Counted from the first letter of the stretch, positions 12,812-25,653 are shown. The stretch: 64,000 nt of DNA from Microplitis mediator (GCF_029852145.1 NC_079970.1:310001-374000); one strand, 5' to 3'. Program-made: numbers and translations. The notes: a model not told the origin generated them from the letters alone.

Positions 12812-13681
12812 CTAGTGAATCCTGACTACACGAGCTGAATCGTAGCCAAGAGTACCAACCCATGGTTGAGTATCGTACAGAGCCCCAGCTCTGGCGCCAA
12901 CTTCCACGAGATTAGAAGTAACGTAGGGTGAAGTACCCAAGCTCTGGAAAAAACAAATTCATAGATCCGTTAATTGAAATTTCGAAATTAGTATCAAAAT
13001 TTTTTTTACACTAAATATATTTAAATAATTACCGAGTGACGCCAAACGTTGGCGTTGGCTGTGGCGACTACAGCTGAAGGTCCATTGGGATAAGCCCGAG
13101 TCCAAATGTGACCTGGTCCACTGACTACGGTGTTTCTCACTGGAGTTACTGAAGAAGCGACGGTGTGTTGAGAGTTGACGTTGATATTGTGATTTTTCTG
13201 GACGACGGCATTGAAACCGTTGACTCCATCAGCTGCGTAAGAAACGGTACGCCGAGAACCGTCGGGTTCTACTAAACTGTAGTGGCCTTGGACGATGTCT
13301 CCATTGCGTGTTTCTTGTTGGGCCTTGTTGTCTCCTCAAATTTATTATTATTATTATTATTATTGCTTATTTAAAAGTTTTAGTTTTTTAATTTTAGTGT
13401 AGAATTTTATTATGAATATTTACCAGTGTAATCGTCGGCTACGGCGTAGCTGTAACTGTACTGGGGATGGTGATCAAAAGGCTCAGTTTCGACGATAGTT
13501 GGTCGAGAAACAGCAACTGTTGCAGCAGAAGCAGAAGGTGTGCTGATGATAGCAGCACGAGCTAATGCCAGAAATGAAGCAATGATAACAAACTGCAACA
13601 TTTTGTGAAAAAAATTTTGTTAATATTTGTGCTAATTGCTTATTTAAATTTAATTATTCGCTGACTTACCCTCTGAGCCAT
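12812..13681 (-). CDS. RR-2 cuticular protein (chitin_bind_4), complete
   Basis: Structural protein of the exoskeleton, secreted and chitin-binding. Four minus-strand exons: 13681-13670 (12 nt, MAQR), 13592-13424, 13334-13033 and 12943-12812 (TAG). They total 615 nt and 204 aa, and every junction has GT and AG. A 12-nt first exon that splits the signal peptide is typical of insect cuticle genes. Residues 1-17 form the signal peptide ([13 protein letters not shown] core). The Rebers-Riddiford type 2 consensus runs from about residue 49 to 105: [20 protein letters not shown], then [36 protein letters not shown]. The C-terminal half is Val/Asn/Ser-rich with HTVAS and [11 protein letters not shown], as in other long RR-2 proteins. 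A TATAAA lies at 13747-13742 with a TCAC initiator about 31 bp downstream. The exact paralogue cannot be named by eye. Confidence 0.95.
13341..13364. repeat. (TTA)n microsatellite in a cuticle-gene intron
   Basis: About seven perfect tta units in intron 2 of the cuticle gene, just upstream (minus sense) of the exon 3 acceptor. Confidence 0.8.
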
Positions 13682-13713
13682 TGTAGTGCTTTTAGTAGGA
13701 GCAGAAGCTAATC

Positions 13714-13747
13714 TGTGAACTGTAGTGAGTCTCTTGGCGAATTTATA
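13714..13747 (-). promoter_or_regulatory. Core promoter of the RR-2 cuticle gene
   Basis: On the minus strand TATAAA (13747-13742) precedes an initiator-like TTCACA (13719-13714), placing the likely start 31 bp from the TATA box and about 35 bp before the ATG. A second TCACT at 13728-13724 is too close to the TATA box. Confidence 0.65.
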
Positions 13748-13749
13748 CT

Positions 13750-16241
13750 GACTGAATCGATTCACCCCGCCCTTAGTATTGTTATTGTGTTACAATTAAT
13801 CCGAGCACGTAATGAAACGGGACTTACGGGGACAATGAAATAAATATCATCCGGAAAGAGCGTTGGCGAACTATCATATGAAGGCCAAAGTGAGACAATT
13901 TAATATCTTGGTTAATACAAATGTTAATAGTATATTCATTTGTAACCATGAAGGAGATCTGCTTATTTATCGGCTGTTAGAGAAGAAAATTTTTTTTTAT
14001 TTTCGTAAATGCTCTTTTTTCGATTTCGCAAGCTGCCTTTTTTGGACGTGTGTTGGGGAGAAATTCGATTTGATCAGGTTGATCGTCTGGTGAAGCGAAG
14101 GGTTTGGATAAGAAGTGAAGGAAAAAAAAAAAAAACATAAATAAACCGAAAAAAGTAGCTATTTCATGTGCTTTTTTCGATTTCCAAGCAAACGTGTGTA
14201 GGTTTCTGGGCAGATTTATCTTTCCTTAAACATGAAATCTATCACCGAGTGACTCTATTCTTTGGACTTTAGAGGGTTCGCCGTGGCAGCGAGATCGGTC
14301 GCTCATTTAGACCGGGGATGAGTACCTCTGGGACCATAGGACCTTACTCTCTTGATTCAAACGATAGCTACAATTCCCCACTCGATCGTTTTATTATACG
14401 AAAAGCCTCTAAATCGTCGTCTTTAAATTGACTTACCTCCGCGTTTCTCTAGTTTCGTCTTTAGAAAATACCATTCACATAAGATTTGTTTCTTTAAAAC
14501 CCCCCTCTGCTCCCACTTCTCCTCCCGTGTTACCTTTTTTCTGACATTTTCATTGTTAGTCTGGCTCGGAAAACCCTCTCTCAGCTTTCTAGATTACTCA
14601 CTAAATTTATTACCCATTCAGTTAAACATTTCTCGTGATTTTTTATTTTTAATCACGCTAATTTATTTAATCGCCAAGGACATAATTATAAATTGCTATT
14701 GCGGAAGTTGGATAATTTTATAAATTTTTAAGTTCAACCGGAATATTAATAAAGTAAACTAAAAAAATTAAAAAATAAGTAAAGAAAAAAAAAGATAAAA
14801 AAGTGGGTTCCCTTGTTCAATGATACAGTACGAGTAATTAATGTTAATTTAATTTAAAGTTCTTGCATTATCGGTTTTCGGGTTTTAGGTAAGAGAAATC
14901 GTTAGTAATTCTCTTTGAAACGAAATAAAACTACGACATCCCCACTACATTTAGATTAAACCGGAAATTACATTAAATTTAGTGCTGATTCTATCGTCGA
15001 CTTTTCAGTTCTCTGGTTCGGTTCTTTCTTCTTATTCATTTGTGTCCGTTCCCATCACCTTTTCCCGCTTGTTCTTTACTCTCTCACTTTTCCGTCTCTG
15101 CCGATAATTTTATATAAAGCCCATCGATTCAGTCGGGGGTCAAAAATAATTGTTTTTAGTGCAACCTCGACGTGATGCTCTTATCGGTAGCGCGAAAAAC
15201 GGTATTTCTCTTTTATCAATACTAAAGTTTAATGGATTGGAAGCTACAGCATCCCAATCGGTAACTTGACTAAAATTCCACAAAATCCAATAGTGACTCT
15301 AAATTATTATTATCATCATTATTTTATTTTATTATAATTTTTTTTATTCCGCTATATATTTTCTGACGATAAATCACCACGAGCTATTTTTTAGCCGTTA
15401 CCTTGTTCACTTTACTTAACTTTTCTTTAAATTACTGTGATATTAAATCAAGATATTTTAATACAACCTTCACACTATGACGATTTATTATTTTTTCGTT
15501 TATTTATTTATCAAACGAGACCTCATTTATACCTTCATTTAAATATTTCGGATTTATAATAATAATAACTAGTAATGTTGCATCACGAAGTAATAAAATC
15601 GGTAATAAAATCCGTTTCCTTTGCTGGTCAAATATATAAATGAAAAGTGAATTTAATATCCTCCATGTAATACAAGAAGTTTTTACAGATAAAAAACTCT
15701 TATGATCGGTAGTAAATGTCGTATCATAAAGTACTCAAATAAAATTTTCAAATGCTAGGTGAGTCGAGGGATTACTGATAAACTATTAAAGTGACAAAAC
15801 TTGATAAGTTTTCAGTGATTTGATATACATCTCAGAAATACCAAAATTACGAAAATTTACTTCAGTTTATATTTAGTTAGAGGCTGCAACAATTGTAAAA
15901 ACTTTGTTTTTAATTTGAATATTTTTTTTTTTTTATTAAAAAAACCTCTGGCAGATGTTAAAAAAAAAAAGAAAAAATTAAAATGCGTGGTGAGCGTGCA
16001 GAGCACAATCTGTTGCAAATGTTGATTGCTGACCCAGTTGGTCTGGGTGCTCTGTAGAATTGCGGAAGGAACGAGACACCACTGACCCCGAGACTTATTT
16101 TTCATTCAGTGTCCTATTTCCTTCCTTGAAAAGAGATGAAAAAGTTTAAGTAAATAAAGAAAACATTTGCTACAAGGTCCCAGTTAGAGAAGATATAAAT
16201 ATAGAGCGCAGAAAAACATTGCGGTTGAATTTGCAAGAGTA
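13750..16241. other. Non-coding stretch upstream of the cuticle gene
   Basis: No gene was recognised. The region contains C/T-rich tracts (14480-14590, 15030-15100) and AT-rich microsatellite-like DNA (15300-15350). It may hold cuticle-gene regulatory DNA, but no specific site can be supported. Confidence 0.45.
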
Positions 16242-16945
16242 TACGGAAAAAAAATTCGACGAAAAATTCCAATATTACTATCGTAATCCTGGACTATACT
16301 TTTATTGTCTGTAACATTCAAATATATGATACGAAAATTTACAGTTTTTAAAAGATTTTTTACTATTCACTATCGTAATTTCATTAAGAGTTTATTGTAA
16401 TCAATTCAATAAGAAATATTACAATGTTACTATCGTAAATAGTAAAAGAATAAAAAATAAGATTTAATTATACTATTTATTCTTTTATTCTTCCTTTTAA
16501 TTTACAGTGCTGCCTCTATGTTTTTACAATACAAGCTACAAAAATTACGATAGTTGGATTGTAAATTTTCTGAAATGGTATAGTATATGCCATCTGAAGC
16601 GTTTACGTATGAAAGACAAGTGTTGTCACAAACCATGATGTGATGCTTGTATGAGTGTATATATATATATATAAATACAAATGATGACATCTACTTTGTC
16701 TGTATTATTTGTGGTTCAACTATATATATTTATAAATCAGTTCATCTTTATCCACAGTGTAGTGCAGAAATAGAGGTTATTATTCATGACGTTTTTCGGA
16801 CAATTGTAAATAAGAAATTTAAAATAAAAACTGTACTTTCGTCATTACAAACCTACATAGATTGTGGAATATAATAATTTGGTGGTGTAAGTATAATTAT
16901 TATTATTCAATTTTTATTAAACTTAATATTCTGTGGGTATATCGT

Positions 16946-17150
16946 ATGATCCTGAAGTTGGCAGATAATTAGTAATTTTCGGATTTTTTTTTTCACCAAA
17001 GAAATTACAAAAAAAAAAAAACTAAAAAAATACACATGTAGAAAATTTAAAAAACTATGGGTGCAATTTTTTTAAATATTTTTTTTTTAATTATTTATCG
17101 TCTAAAAAAAAATCCAAAAATTATTAGATATCTGCTAACTTCAGTATCAT
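16946..17150. mobile_element. MITE with 9-bp target-site duplication, nested
   Basis: This 205-bp palindromic element begins ATGATCCTGAAGTTGGCAG. Its other end, on the reverse strand, begins ATGATACTGAAGTTAGCAG. The inverted repeats extend about 45 bp into T-rich DNA (ggattttttttt). The 9-bp word gtatatcgt flanks it perfectly (16937-16945 and 17151-17159), which fits Mutator-like elements (usual duplication 8-11 bp). It sits inside the larger 16242-18036 element and so inserted later. Confidence 0.85.
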
Positions 17151-17397
17151 GTATATCGTTCGTTTTAAAATCATTTATCTGGACAAGAAGTTTATTTTTA
17201 TAAACAATTTAGTAGTATTTTGTGGTCATAGGATAAATGATTCTAAATGAATGAAAATTTATTTTTTCTAATAAATTCAATTCTCCTAATTTTGTTACAG
17301 GATAATCTTCATTTGTCGACAATGAATAATTTTACCCGGCTTTGCGAGAGGTAAAACATTTCAATAACCTCAAATTATGGACATTCAACATTTCTTT

Positions 17398-17528
17398 ATG
17401 ATACTGAAGTTAGCAGACGCCTAATAATTTTTGGATTTTTTTAAAAATGATAAATTATAGAAAAAAAGTATTCGAAAAAATTGCACCTATGGTTTTTTTA
17501 ATTTTCTACATGTGCGTATTTTGAATAC
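17398..17528 (-). mobile_element. Second, truncated copy of the 205-bp MITE
   Basis: It begins ATGATACTGAAGTTAGCAG and continues through aataatttttggatttttt, ttgcacctatgg and attttctacatgtg, colinear with the reverse complement of the copy at 16946-17150. It ends abruptly near cgtattttgaatac without the distal inverted repeat, so it is a fragment in opposite orientation. Confidence 0.75.
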
Positions 17529-18036
17529 AAATAAATGAGTTATTTATTCATAAATTTTATATATACCAAAAAAATATGTTTGAAAAAATATTAAATAAAT
17601 GTTTTATTATTACTACTTCAACATGTTTTATTTTTATTTCGAGATTGTATTTTCCTTCTCAATTTAACTGTTAAAAAAAAAAAAAAAATTCCAAATGATA
17701 AATTTTTCTTTTTTATTAATTATAAGTTCTACTTTTTTAAGAAAATATATTTTACTCCATTGACTTCTAATTATTATTTTATATTTAAAGAAATTCTACA
17801 TTACCGACTCATTCATTTTACGATAGTTGTATTAGAATTTATGTTAACACAACTTGTATAATTTACTCTATAGTATCTGATTTTTTCTTTCTGGTAGTAG
17901 TATAAATTATAAAATAAAAATTACGATAGTCTATTGTAAAAATTATTATTGAAAACTTATAGTCCAGCGTTACAATACTATATAATGAAAATTACGATAG
18001 TTAAATCGTAAAAAATCCGTGAATTTTTTTTCCGTG

Positions 18037-21000
18037 TACTCTCCGTGGCTTAGACTAGATCGAGGCTCTTATACTCAAGAGGAAGTTACTCATTTCGTCT
18101 TTATAACAATGTATAGCTTCAGTTTTTCTCACTTTGCCGACAAACTTCCAATACTTTTTCGAATTTATTGGTCTTTCAATTTTTTATTTATTTATCTTTG
18201 AGTTTTAGTTTGTGTTTCTTATTATTCTATAATTTTATTTAAGCAACTGGCGCATTATTAGTTTATTTACTTATTTTATTTTTCGATGTTCGATGGATAT
18301 TTTCTGATAGCGAGTAGACGAAAATATATTTTTTGATAGTGATTTTAAAATAAACAAGTAAAGTAAAGTTAAGTCAATTAAATAAAATGAATCAAATTGA
18401 ATTTACTGAATTCATCTATTGTTTATTATTATCATCATTGAAAGTAGATTGAATCGAATCGATAAAGTCATAGTACGATAAAACAGGAGTGGACAGTTCG
18501 TTATTGTTGTTGAAATATCAGATCTAAAGAGATGAAGGAGGATGAAACGGTGGACAAGAATAAGGAGGAGAGTAGAGAAGATATTTATAGAAAGACAACG
18601 TGATCGTCGAACTCTGGTATCGACGCAGTGTGTCTCGAAGCCGATATAAGAGTTGCTTGTTGCCCCCAAGTAATTCGTGGCGTCTGCAACGAACAGGATT
18701 TATTTGCTGGATTACATCCTTCTGATAACAGGATGAAAAAAAAATATATAAAAAAGTTGTAAAAATAAAATAAATAATAAAAAATAAAAAAAATTGGCGT
18801 TGTACTTGTGTCTCGTTCTCGAGAAAGAGCGTCTAGTCTCGTCGGGTACGATACAACACTACAACTACCGGTTTCAATCTATTTGTCGAGCTTTCATCCG
18901 TCGTCGTTCGTATATAGATTGATCGAAACGGATTGCCGGACTCTGTTGCCGACCAGCTAACCAGATAACAAAGCTATTCCGGCAAGCAATGTACTTTATA
19001 TGGTACAGCACACAGCCTCGGGTGTTGTATACACACACGCGGAAAATGAGTGTGAGCAAGCGCCAACATTAAAGTAACAAAAGAAAAGCTCTATAGATGA
19101 CGTAAAGCAGCCAGTTAGGAGTTTGCCAAGTGAAAAAAAAAAAATGTATCTCAGGAATTAGTAAATTGAAAGCTGCAATCCCAATTTTACAGAGTGCTAA
19201 TTAATGAGAAAACGTTTTTACTGCCTATTGTATTTATTTTTGTCGTATCCTTCGATACAATCTCCTCGATCAATTCATTTTTTTTTATTATTGCTGTTAT
19301 TATTATTGTCGGTATTTGAGTAAATCGAACAATTGTTTCCATAGCTTTTCGATGATATCAAGACACTGGTAATGTTGTACAGAAATCGCAAAGGAAAATC
19401 TAAAACAGCGTGAATAGACCACAAAAGAGATGGAATTCTTCGAATCGCACGTTGCGGAGACCACTTTTCCGAATGAGAGAAACTCCACAGGGTTCGTGTG
19501 AGACGGATCTTGCCAGACAAAAATTCTGTTATCACTTGGGACATACCTACAGAGAAGAGAGAAAAGTATACATGTATAGGATCTTCTTTTTCCGTGTTTT
19601 CACGAATCCTAGGGGTATCGTTGAGAAAACGACTCAAGTCGATACAACCAATCTTGTATCCTCCCCACCTTGCAGTCTATTTCCTATCCTTGAGTTGTTA
19701 TTACTATTGTTGTTGTTATATATTTTTCTATTTCATATTTATGTATATACATATATGTACTGAGAAAAATATAAGAAGCGATATAAAAGAGCAAAGTTGC
19801 TATCTATCAAAACGGACAGTACTCGTGATCGCTGGAACGCGATACCCCAATCATGCGCACATCATATTTTATTTTATTCTTTTATTCAACTTGGTATTCC
19901 TGGATCTCGATTGTTTGAGGGTGAATCCGACCCTTGTGCGTGAGTCTTAATTGCTTTTTCTTGCAGCCTTGATTACGCTACGTCAAGATGCTTAGCTATG
20001 ATATTCCCATTACGCAAGACTGATGTATCAACCGGGATATCTTGACGTTGGCCTTCATCAACTTTTGGAAGATATCACTGCCACAAAAAAAAAAAAAAAC
20101 AGTCATTATAGAACAGGCTGGCAATATATATTACATGTATCTATATCTCACATCAGGTTTAGATGACAAATGAAATTTTTTTTCAACACGTATTTAAGAG
20201 GCTTTTTTTATAACTTCTTTTCGGTCACATTGTGAAGCTTTCATCATTCATGAAGACCAAAAAAAAAACAAGAAAAAAAAAAAAAACAAGCGAAAGCGAA
20301 AAGTTTGTTGTAAAAACTCGACACCACGAATCTTTATACACATGTACTTTCTTTGAAGAATTTTATTGCAAGAAAAAAATAAAAATTGTTAAACAAGCTC
20401 GTGCACGGGCGTATAAGAATTAGATGAGCTTGTGAAAAGTATCATCGGATCTTGTTTTTAGTGTTATATACATTGGTATTCAGTGTGGAACTGTACGGCA
20501 TCCTATCCCATCTTATTTGTCGATTTCATGAGAAAACTTTTTCACAAAACAAGCTTAGTATCAACGAGTTTTGTCACCACTGGATGCTTTTTCCGTTCTA
20601 TTTTGTTATATCAACTTATCTGCCAGCATTTTCCGAGCAATCTGTGTGTGGGTATGTGTTGGGAAGTACACATGAATTTATGCAGAATTTCTTTGATCTA
20701 AAAAGTGTGTTGGTGAAAAATAAAGTTGATAAAAGGCCAAGAAAAAATAAATGGAAAAAGAGGATGAAAAAGCTTTTCAATTATCGCGATTAGATATCAT
20801 GCAAAGTAGTTGCAACCAATGTGTATAATATTTAACCGAGGGCTATAGAGTTATTGCAATCATCCAGTCAAACGTTATGCACTTTTCATATGCCAAGGAA
20901 CTCTCTACTCTAAGCTCTACTCCGGAGCCGAAGAACTCACTAGAGTACTCCGAGTGAAAGAAGTAGAGCGTAGAGCAAGCATACAAGATACCTCACTCGC

Positions 21001-22531
21001 CGGCGACCATTATATTTTTCATTTCCCGGGGCAAACGAGATATATTCTTGGCATGGGTGCTTTTAAGCCCCGCGGCGGCACCAACCAACTCGTTACGCGA
21101 TCCACACGACCTCCAACCACACCTAGACAGTAACCTAGGGGTTGCACTCAGACTACCAATGAGTCTAAGAGTCAACACCAGCATTCTCGTTTTCAAGCTT
21201 TTGCCATGTGTCTCACGCACACACGTGCTTCTCTTGTCTCTTCTTTCGTGTTTTGTTGCCCACGGGGATGCGTGTACCGTACAATCAACTATAAGAGATA
21301 AAAATACTTTGCTCAACAATCTTGCCTAGACTCTTGGGTTTCTTGTTGGTCTCCAACAACTTGGACTCTGAATTAAGCAACTAGCTATTTTATATTTATG
21401 ATGACAATTGCTCCGTTGTATATAATTTTTCTAACAATAATAATCAAGCATAAAGTCTTGTGATTTAAATTAATTAATGAACGTGGTATAGATATATATG
21501 TTATTATTAGCATAATTAAATGAACATTAATGATCCAATGGCGTTATTTCTATGTAAATTTGATACTATTCACGTTCAGGTCTCGTTCGTTCGCCAAAAT
21601 AAGAGGTTTGATGTACCAATTGGATTTTGTTGTGAGATTCAAATTAATGAATTTATACTTGGGGCGGGGACGCTCATGCTCATCATTTGGACAGTCTACG
21701 CAACGATATAAATGTATTAGTATGCCCGGCACGATCCAGCCAATTACCAAAAACAACCCAAGCACATTGCGCCCCTCGTGTCGCCGTTTTTACCTCCGCT
21801 CCGGAACAAGTGATTTAGCTGCTCTGACGCGATACATATGCTTTTACAACTCGAGCTTCGCTATTATATTATTTCTACTAAATATCATTCCCGTGATACG
21901 TAGTCATCAGCCCGGTTATTTGCTTAATACTCCGTTGAAATACAATGCGGTGGGTATTACCAGCGGAAACTATTGTTAATGAACAATTAAAGGCTTCCGG
22001 CATCCCAACATTTATTTTATTTTATTTATATTTTTATGTTCTGGATTCTATATTTCAATTAATGGCTTTGTTTATATCTATAATGGGCATTGTTAGACAG
22101 AAAAAATTTATATTTTATATTTTATATTTTCCAACCAGAATTTTCGTTTGCAGAAATATGATCATCATTTCACGGTATTGTTAGCATGTCTAATTGATCA
22201 TACGATCAATTACATGAATGAGAATATTATTCTCGTGAATGATGATGTTGATAACTGATAATGATGATAATTGAATGCTTGTATTCTCTCGTTAACTTGG
22301 TTTACAAGTACTCATATCGTATATGATCAATTTTTAAAATGAATCACAAATTCATATGAAATTCGATAATATTTGTATATATAGAAACATCAAAGGAAAA
22401 AAAAAAATTGTAAAACTATAGTTCTTGTTTGTCAAATTAAAAATTTTTTTTTCGTCGATCTTTACTGAGAAATTTATCTACGTTGATAAAATTTTATTAA
22501 ATTTATTATTATCGAGTAATTTAATAATATA
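18037..22531. other. Non-coding stretch before the satellite
   Basis: No gene was recognised. Notable stretches are a GC-richer patch at 20880-21330 with open frames on both strands (93 and 108 codons) that overlap each other and show no motif, A-rich tracts (20258-20300), and AT-rich DNA from 21360 up to the satellite edge. Confidence 0.45.
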
Positions 22532-25500
22532 TGTCATAGAAAATTGATAGAAAACCCATAGAAAATTGACAGAAAACAGAAAACTTGTTACTGTCACAGA
22601 AAATCGATAGAAAACCCATAGAAAATTGACAGAAAACAGAAAACTTGTTACTGTCATAGACAATCCATAGAAAACCCATAGAAAATTGACAGAAAACAGA
22701 AAACTTGTTGCTGTTATAGAAAATCCATAGAAAACCCATAGAAAATTGATAGAAAACAGAAAACTTGTTACTGTCATAGAAAATCGATAGAAAACCCATA
22801 GAAAATTGACAGAAAACAGAAAACTTGTTACTGTCACAGAAAATCGATAGAAAACCCATAGAAAATTGACAGAAAACAGAAAACTTGTTGCTGTCATAGA
22901 AAATCCATAGAAAACCCATAGAAAATTGATAGAAAACAGAAAACTTGTTACTGTCATAGACAATCCATAGAAAACCCATAGAAAATTGACAGAAAACAGA
23001 AAACTTGTTGCTGTCATAGAAAATCCATAGAAAACCCATAGAAAATTGATAGAAAACAGAAAACTTGTTACTGTCATAGAAAATCGATAGAAAACCCATA
23101 GAAAATTGACAGAAAACAGAAAACTTGTTACTGTCACAGAAAATCGATAGAAAACCCATAGAAAATTGACAGAAAACAGAAAACTTGTTACTGTCATAGA
23201 AAATCGATAGAAAACCCATAGAAAATTGACAGAAAACAGAAAACTTGTTACTGTCATAGAAAATCGATAGAAAACCCATAGAAAATTGACAGAAAACAGA
23301 AAACTTGTTACTGTCACAGAAAATCGATAGAAAACCCATAGAAAATTGACAGAAAACAGAAAACTTGTTACTGTCATAGAAAATCGATAGAAAACCCATA
23401 GAAAATTGACAGAAAACAGAAAACTTGTTACTGTCATAGAAAATCGATAGAAAACCCATAGAAAATTGACAGAAAACAGAATACTTGTTGCTGTCATAGA
23501 AAATCGATAGAAAACCCATAGAAAATTGACAGAAAACAGAAAACTTGTTGCTGTCATAGAAAATCGATAGAAAACCCACAGAAAATTGACAGAAAACAGA
23601 AAACTTGTTGCTGTCATAGAAAATCCATAGAAAACCCATAGAAAATTGATAGAAAACAGAAAACTTGTTACTGTCATAGAAAATCGATAGAAAACCCATA
23701 GAAAATTGACAGAAAACAGAAAACTTGTTACTGTCATAGACAATCCATAGAAAACCCATAGAAAATTGACAGAAAACAGAAAACTTGTTGCCGTCATAGA
23801 AAATCCATAGAAAACCCATAGAAAATTGATAGAAAACAGAAAACTTGTGACTGTCATAGAAAATCGATAGAAAACCCATAGAAAATTGACAGAAAACAGA
23901 AAACTTGTTACTGTCATAGAAAATCGATAGAAAACCCATAGAAAATTGACAGAAAACAGAAAACTTGTTACTGTCATAGAAAATCGATAGAAAACCCATA
24001 GAAAATTGACAGAAAACAGAAAACTTGTTACTGTCATAGAAAATCGATAGAAAACCCATAGAAAATTGACAGAAAACAGAAAACTTGTTACTGTCATAGA
24101 CAATCCATAGAAAACCCATAGAAAATTGACAGAAAACAGAAAACTTGTTGCCGTCATAGAAAATCCATAGAAAACCCATAGAAAATTGATAGAAAACAGA
24201 AAACTTGTTACTGTCATAGAAAATCGATAGAAAACCCATAGAAAATTGACAGAAAACAGAAAACTTGTTACTGTCATAGACAATCCATAGAAAACCCATA
24301 GAAAATTGACAGAAAACAGAAAACTTGTTGCCGTCATAGAAAATCCATAGAAAACCCATAGAAAATTGATAGAAAACAGAAAACTTGTTACTGTCATAGA
24401 AAATCGATAGAAAACCCATAGAAAATTGACAGAAAACAGAAAACTTGTTACTGTCATAGAAAATCGATAGAAAACCCATAGAAAATTGACAGAAAACAGA
24501 AAACTTGTTACTGTCATAGAAAATCGATAGAAAACCCATAGAAAATTGACAGAAAACAGAAAACTTGTTACTGTCATAGACAATCCATAGAAAACCCATA
24601 GAAAATTGACAGAAAACAGAAAACTTGTTGCCGTCATAGAAAATCCATAGAAAACCCATAGAAAATTGATAGAAAACAGAAAACTTGTTACTGTCATAGA
24701 AAATCGATAGAAAACCCATAGAAAATTGACAGAAAACAGAAAACTTGTTACTGTCATAGACAATCCATAGAAAACCCATAGAAAATTGACAGAAAACAGA
24801 AAACTTGTTGCCGTCATAGAAAATCCATAGAAAACCCATAGAAAATTGACAGAAAACAGAAAACTTGTTACTATCATAGAAAATCGATAGAAAACCCATA
24901 GAAAATTGACAGAAAACAGAAAACTTGTTACTGTCATAGAAAATCGATAGAAAACCCATAGAAAATTGACAGAAAACAGAAAACTTGTTACTGTCATAGA
25001 AAATCGATAGAAAACCCATAGAAAATTGACAGAAAACAGAAAACTTGTTACTGTCATAGAAAATCGATAGAAAACCCATAGAAAATTGACAGAAAACAGA
25101 AAACTTGTTACTGTCATAGACAATCCATAGAAAACCCATAGAAAATTGACAGAAAACAGAAAACTTGTTGCCGTCATAGAAAATCCATAGAAAACCCATA
25201 GAAAATTGATAGAAAACAGAAAACTTGTTACTGTCATAGAAAATCGATAGAAAACCCATAGAAAATTGACAGAAAACAGAAAACTTGTTACTGGCATAGA
25301 CAATCCATAGAAAACCCATAGAAAATTGACAGAAAACAGAAATCTTGTTGCCGTCATAGAAAATCCATAGAAAACCCATAGAAAATTGATAGAAAACAGA
25401 AAACTTGTTACTGTCATAGAAAATCGATAGAAAACCCATAGAAAATTGACAGAAAACAGAAAACTTGTTACTATCATAGAAAATCGATAGAAAACCCATA

Positions 25501-25653
25501 GAAAATTGACAGAAAACAGAAAACTTGTTACTGTCATAGAAAATCGATAGAAAACCCATAGAAAATTGACAGAAAACAGAAAACTTGTTACTGTCATAGA
25601 AAATCGATAGAAAACCCATAGAAAATTGACAGAAAACAGAAAACTTGTTGCTG
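22532..25653. repeat. 60-bp satellite array, ~52 monomers, with higher-order structure
   Basis: 3122 bp of tandem 60-bp monomers in perfect phase with no length changes. Each monomer is made of three related ~20-bp subunits starting GAAAATCGATA, GAAAATTGACA and GAAAACTTGTT. Linked variants (caatccat versus aaatcgat, ttgccgtc versus ttactgtc, attgat versus attgac) recur as a three-monomer block at the end of larger units of 8-9 monomers: 23821-24360, 24361-24840 and 24841-25380 follow the same order. This indicates recent ~540-bp unequal exchanges. Because 60 is divisible by three and the monomer lacks stops in two minus-strand frames, two ~1030-codon open frames exist (25597-22478 and 25619-22521). 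They encode hydrophobic 20-residue repeats such as MTVTSFLFSVNFLWVFYRFS and are judged a by-product. Confidence 0.97.

Larger units (their letters stand above)
16242..18036. mobile_element. Non-autonomous inverted-repeat transposon, ~1.8 kb
   Basis: The left end reads TACGGAAAAAAAATTC and the right end, on the other strand, CACGGAAAAAAAATTC. TA dinucleotides at 16240-16241 and 18037-18038 fit a TA target duplication. Just inside lie mirrored subterminal repeats of ACTATCGTAA: 16277, 16369 and 16429 in forward sense, and 17818, 17920 and 17991 in reverse sense, plus a reverse copy at 16544. A second mirrored word, CTGGACTATA, lies at about 16289-16298 and 17959-17968. No transposase frame exists, so the element is non-autonomous or decayed. 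A TA duplication suggests the Tc1/mariner-type group, but subterminal repeat arrays also occur elsewhere, so the superfamily is left open. Confidence 0.8.

Noticed and set aside
14432..14490. Possible minus-strand exon with a gtaagt donor (MVFSKDETRETR)
   Set aside because: Only a donor is visible; there is no supporting promoter, partner exon or similarity.
19275..19950. Cluster of overlapping 117-150 codon open frames on both strands
   Set aside because: Mutually overlapping in several frames, low-complexity ends, no domain.
21048..21329. Overlapping open frames of 93 (+) and 108 (-) codons in a GC-richer patch
   Set aside because: They overlap on opposite strands, lack a recognisable domain, splice context or promoter, and are explained by the higher GC content.
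22532..25653. CRISPR-like array
   Set aside because: Units are contiguous 60-bp monomers without unique spacers, in a eukaryotic context: a satellite, not CRISPR.
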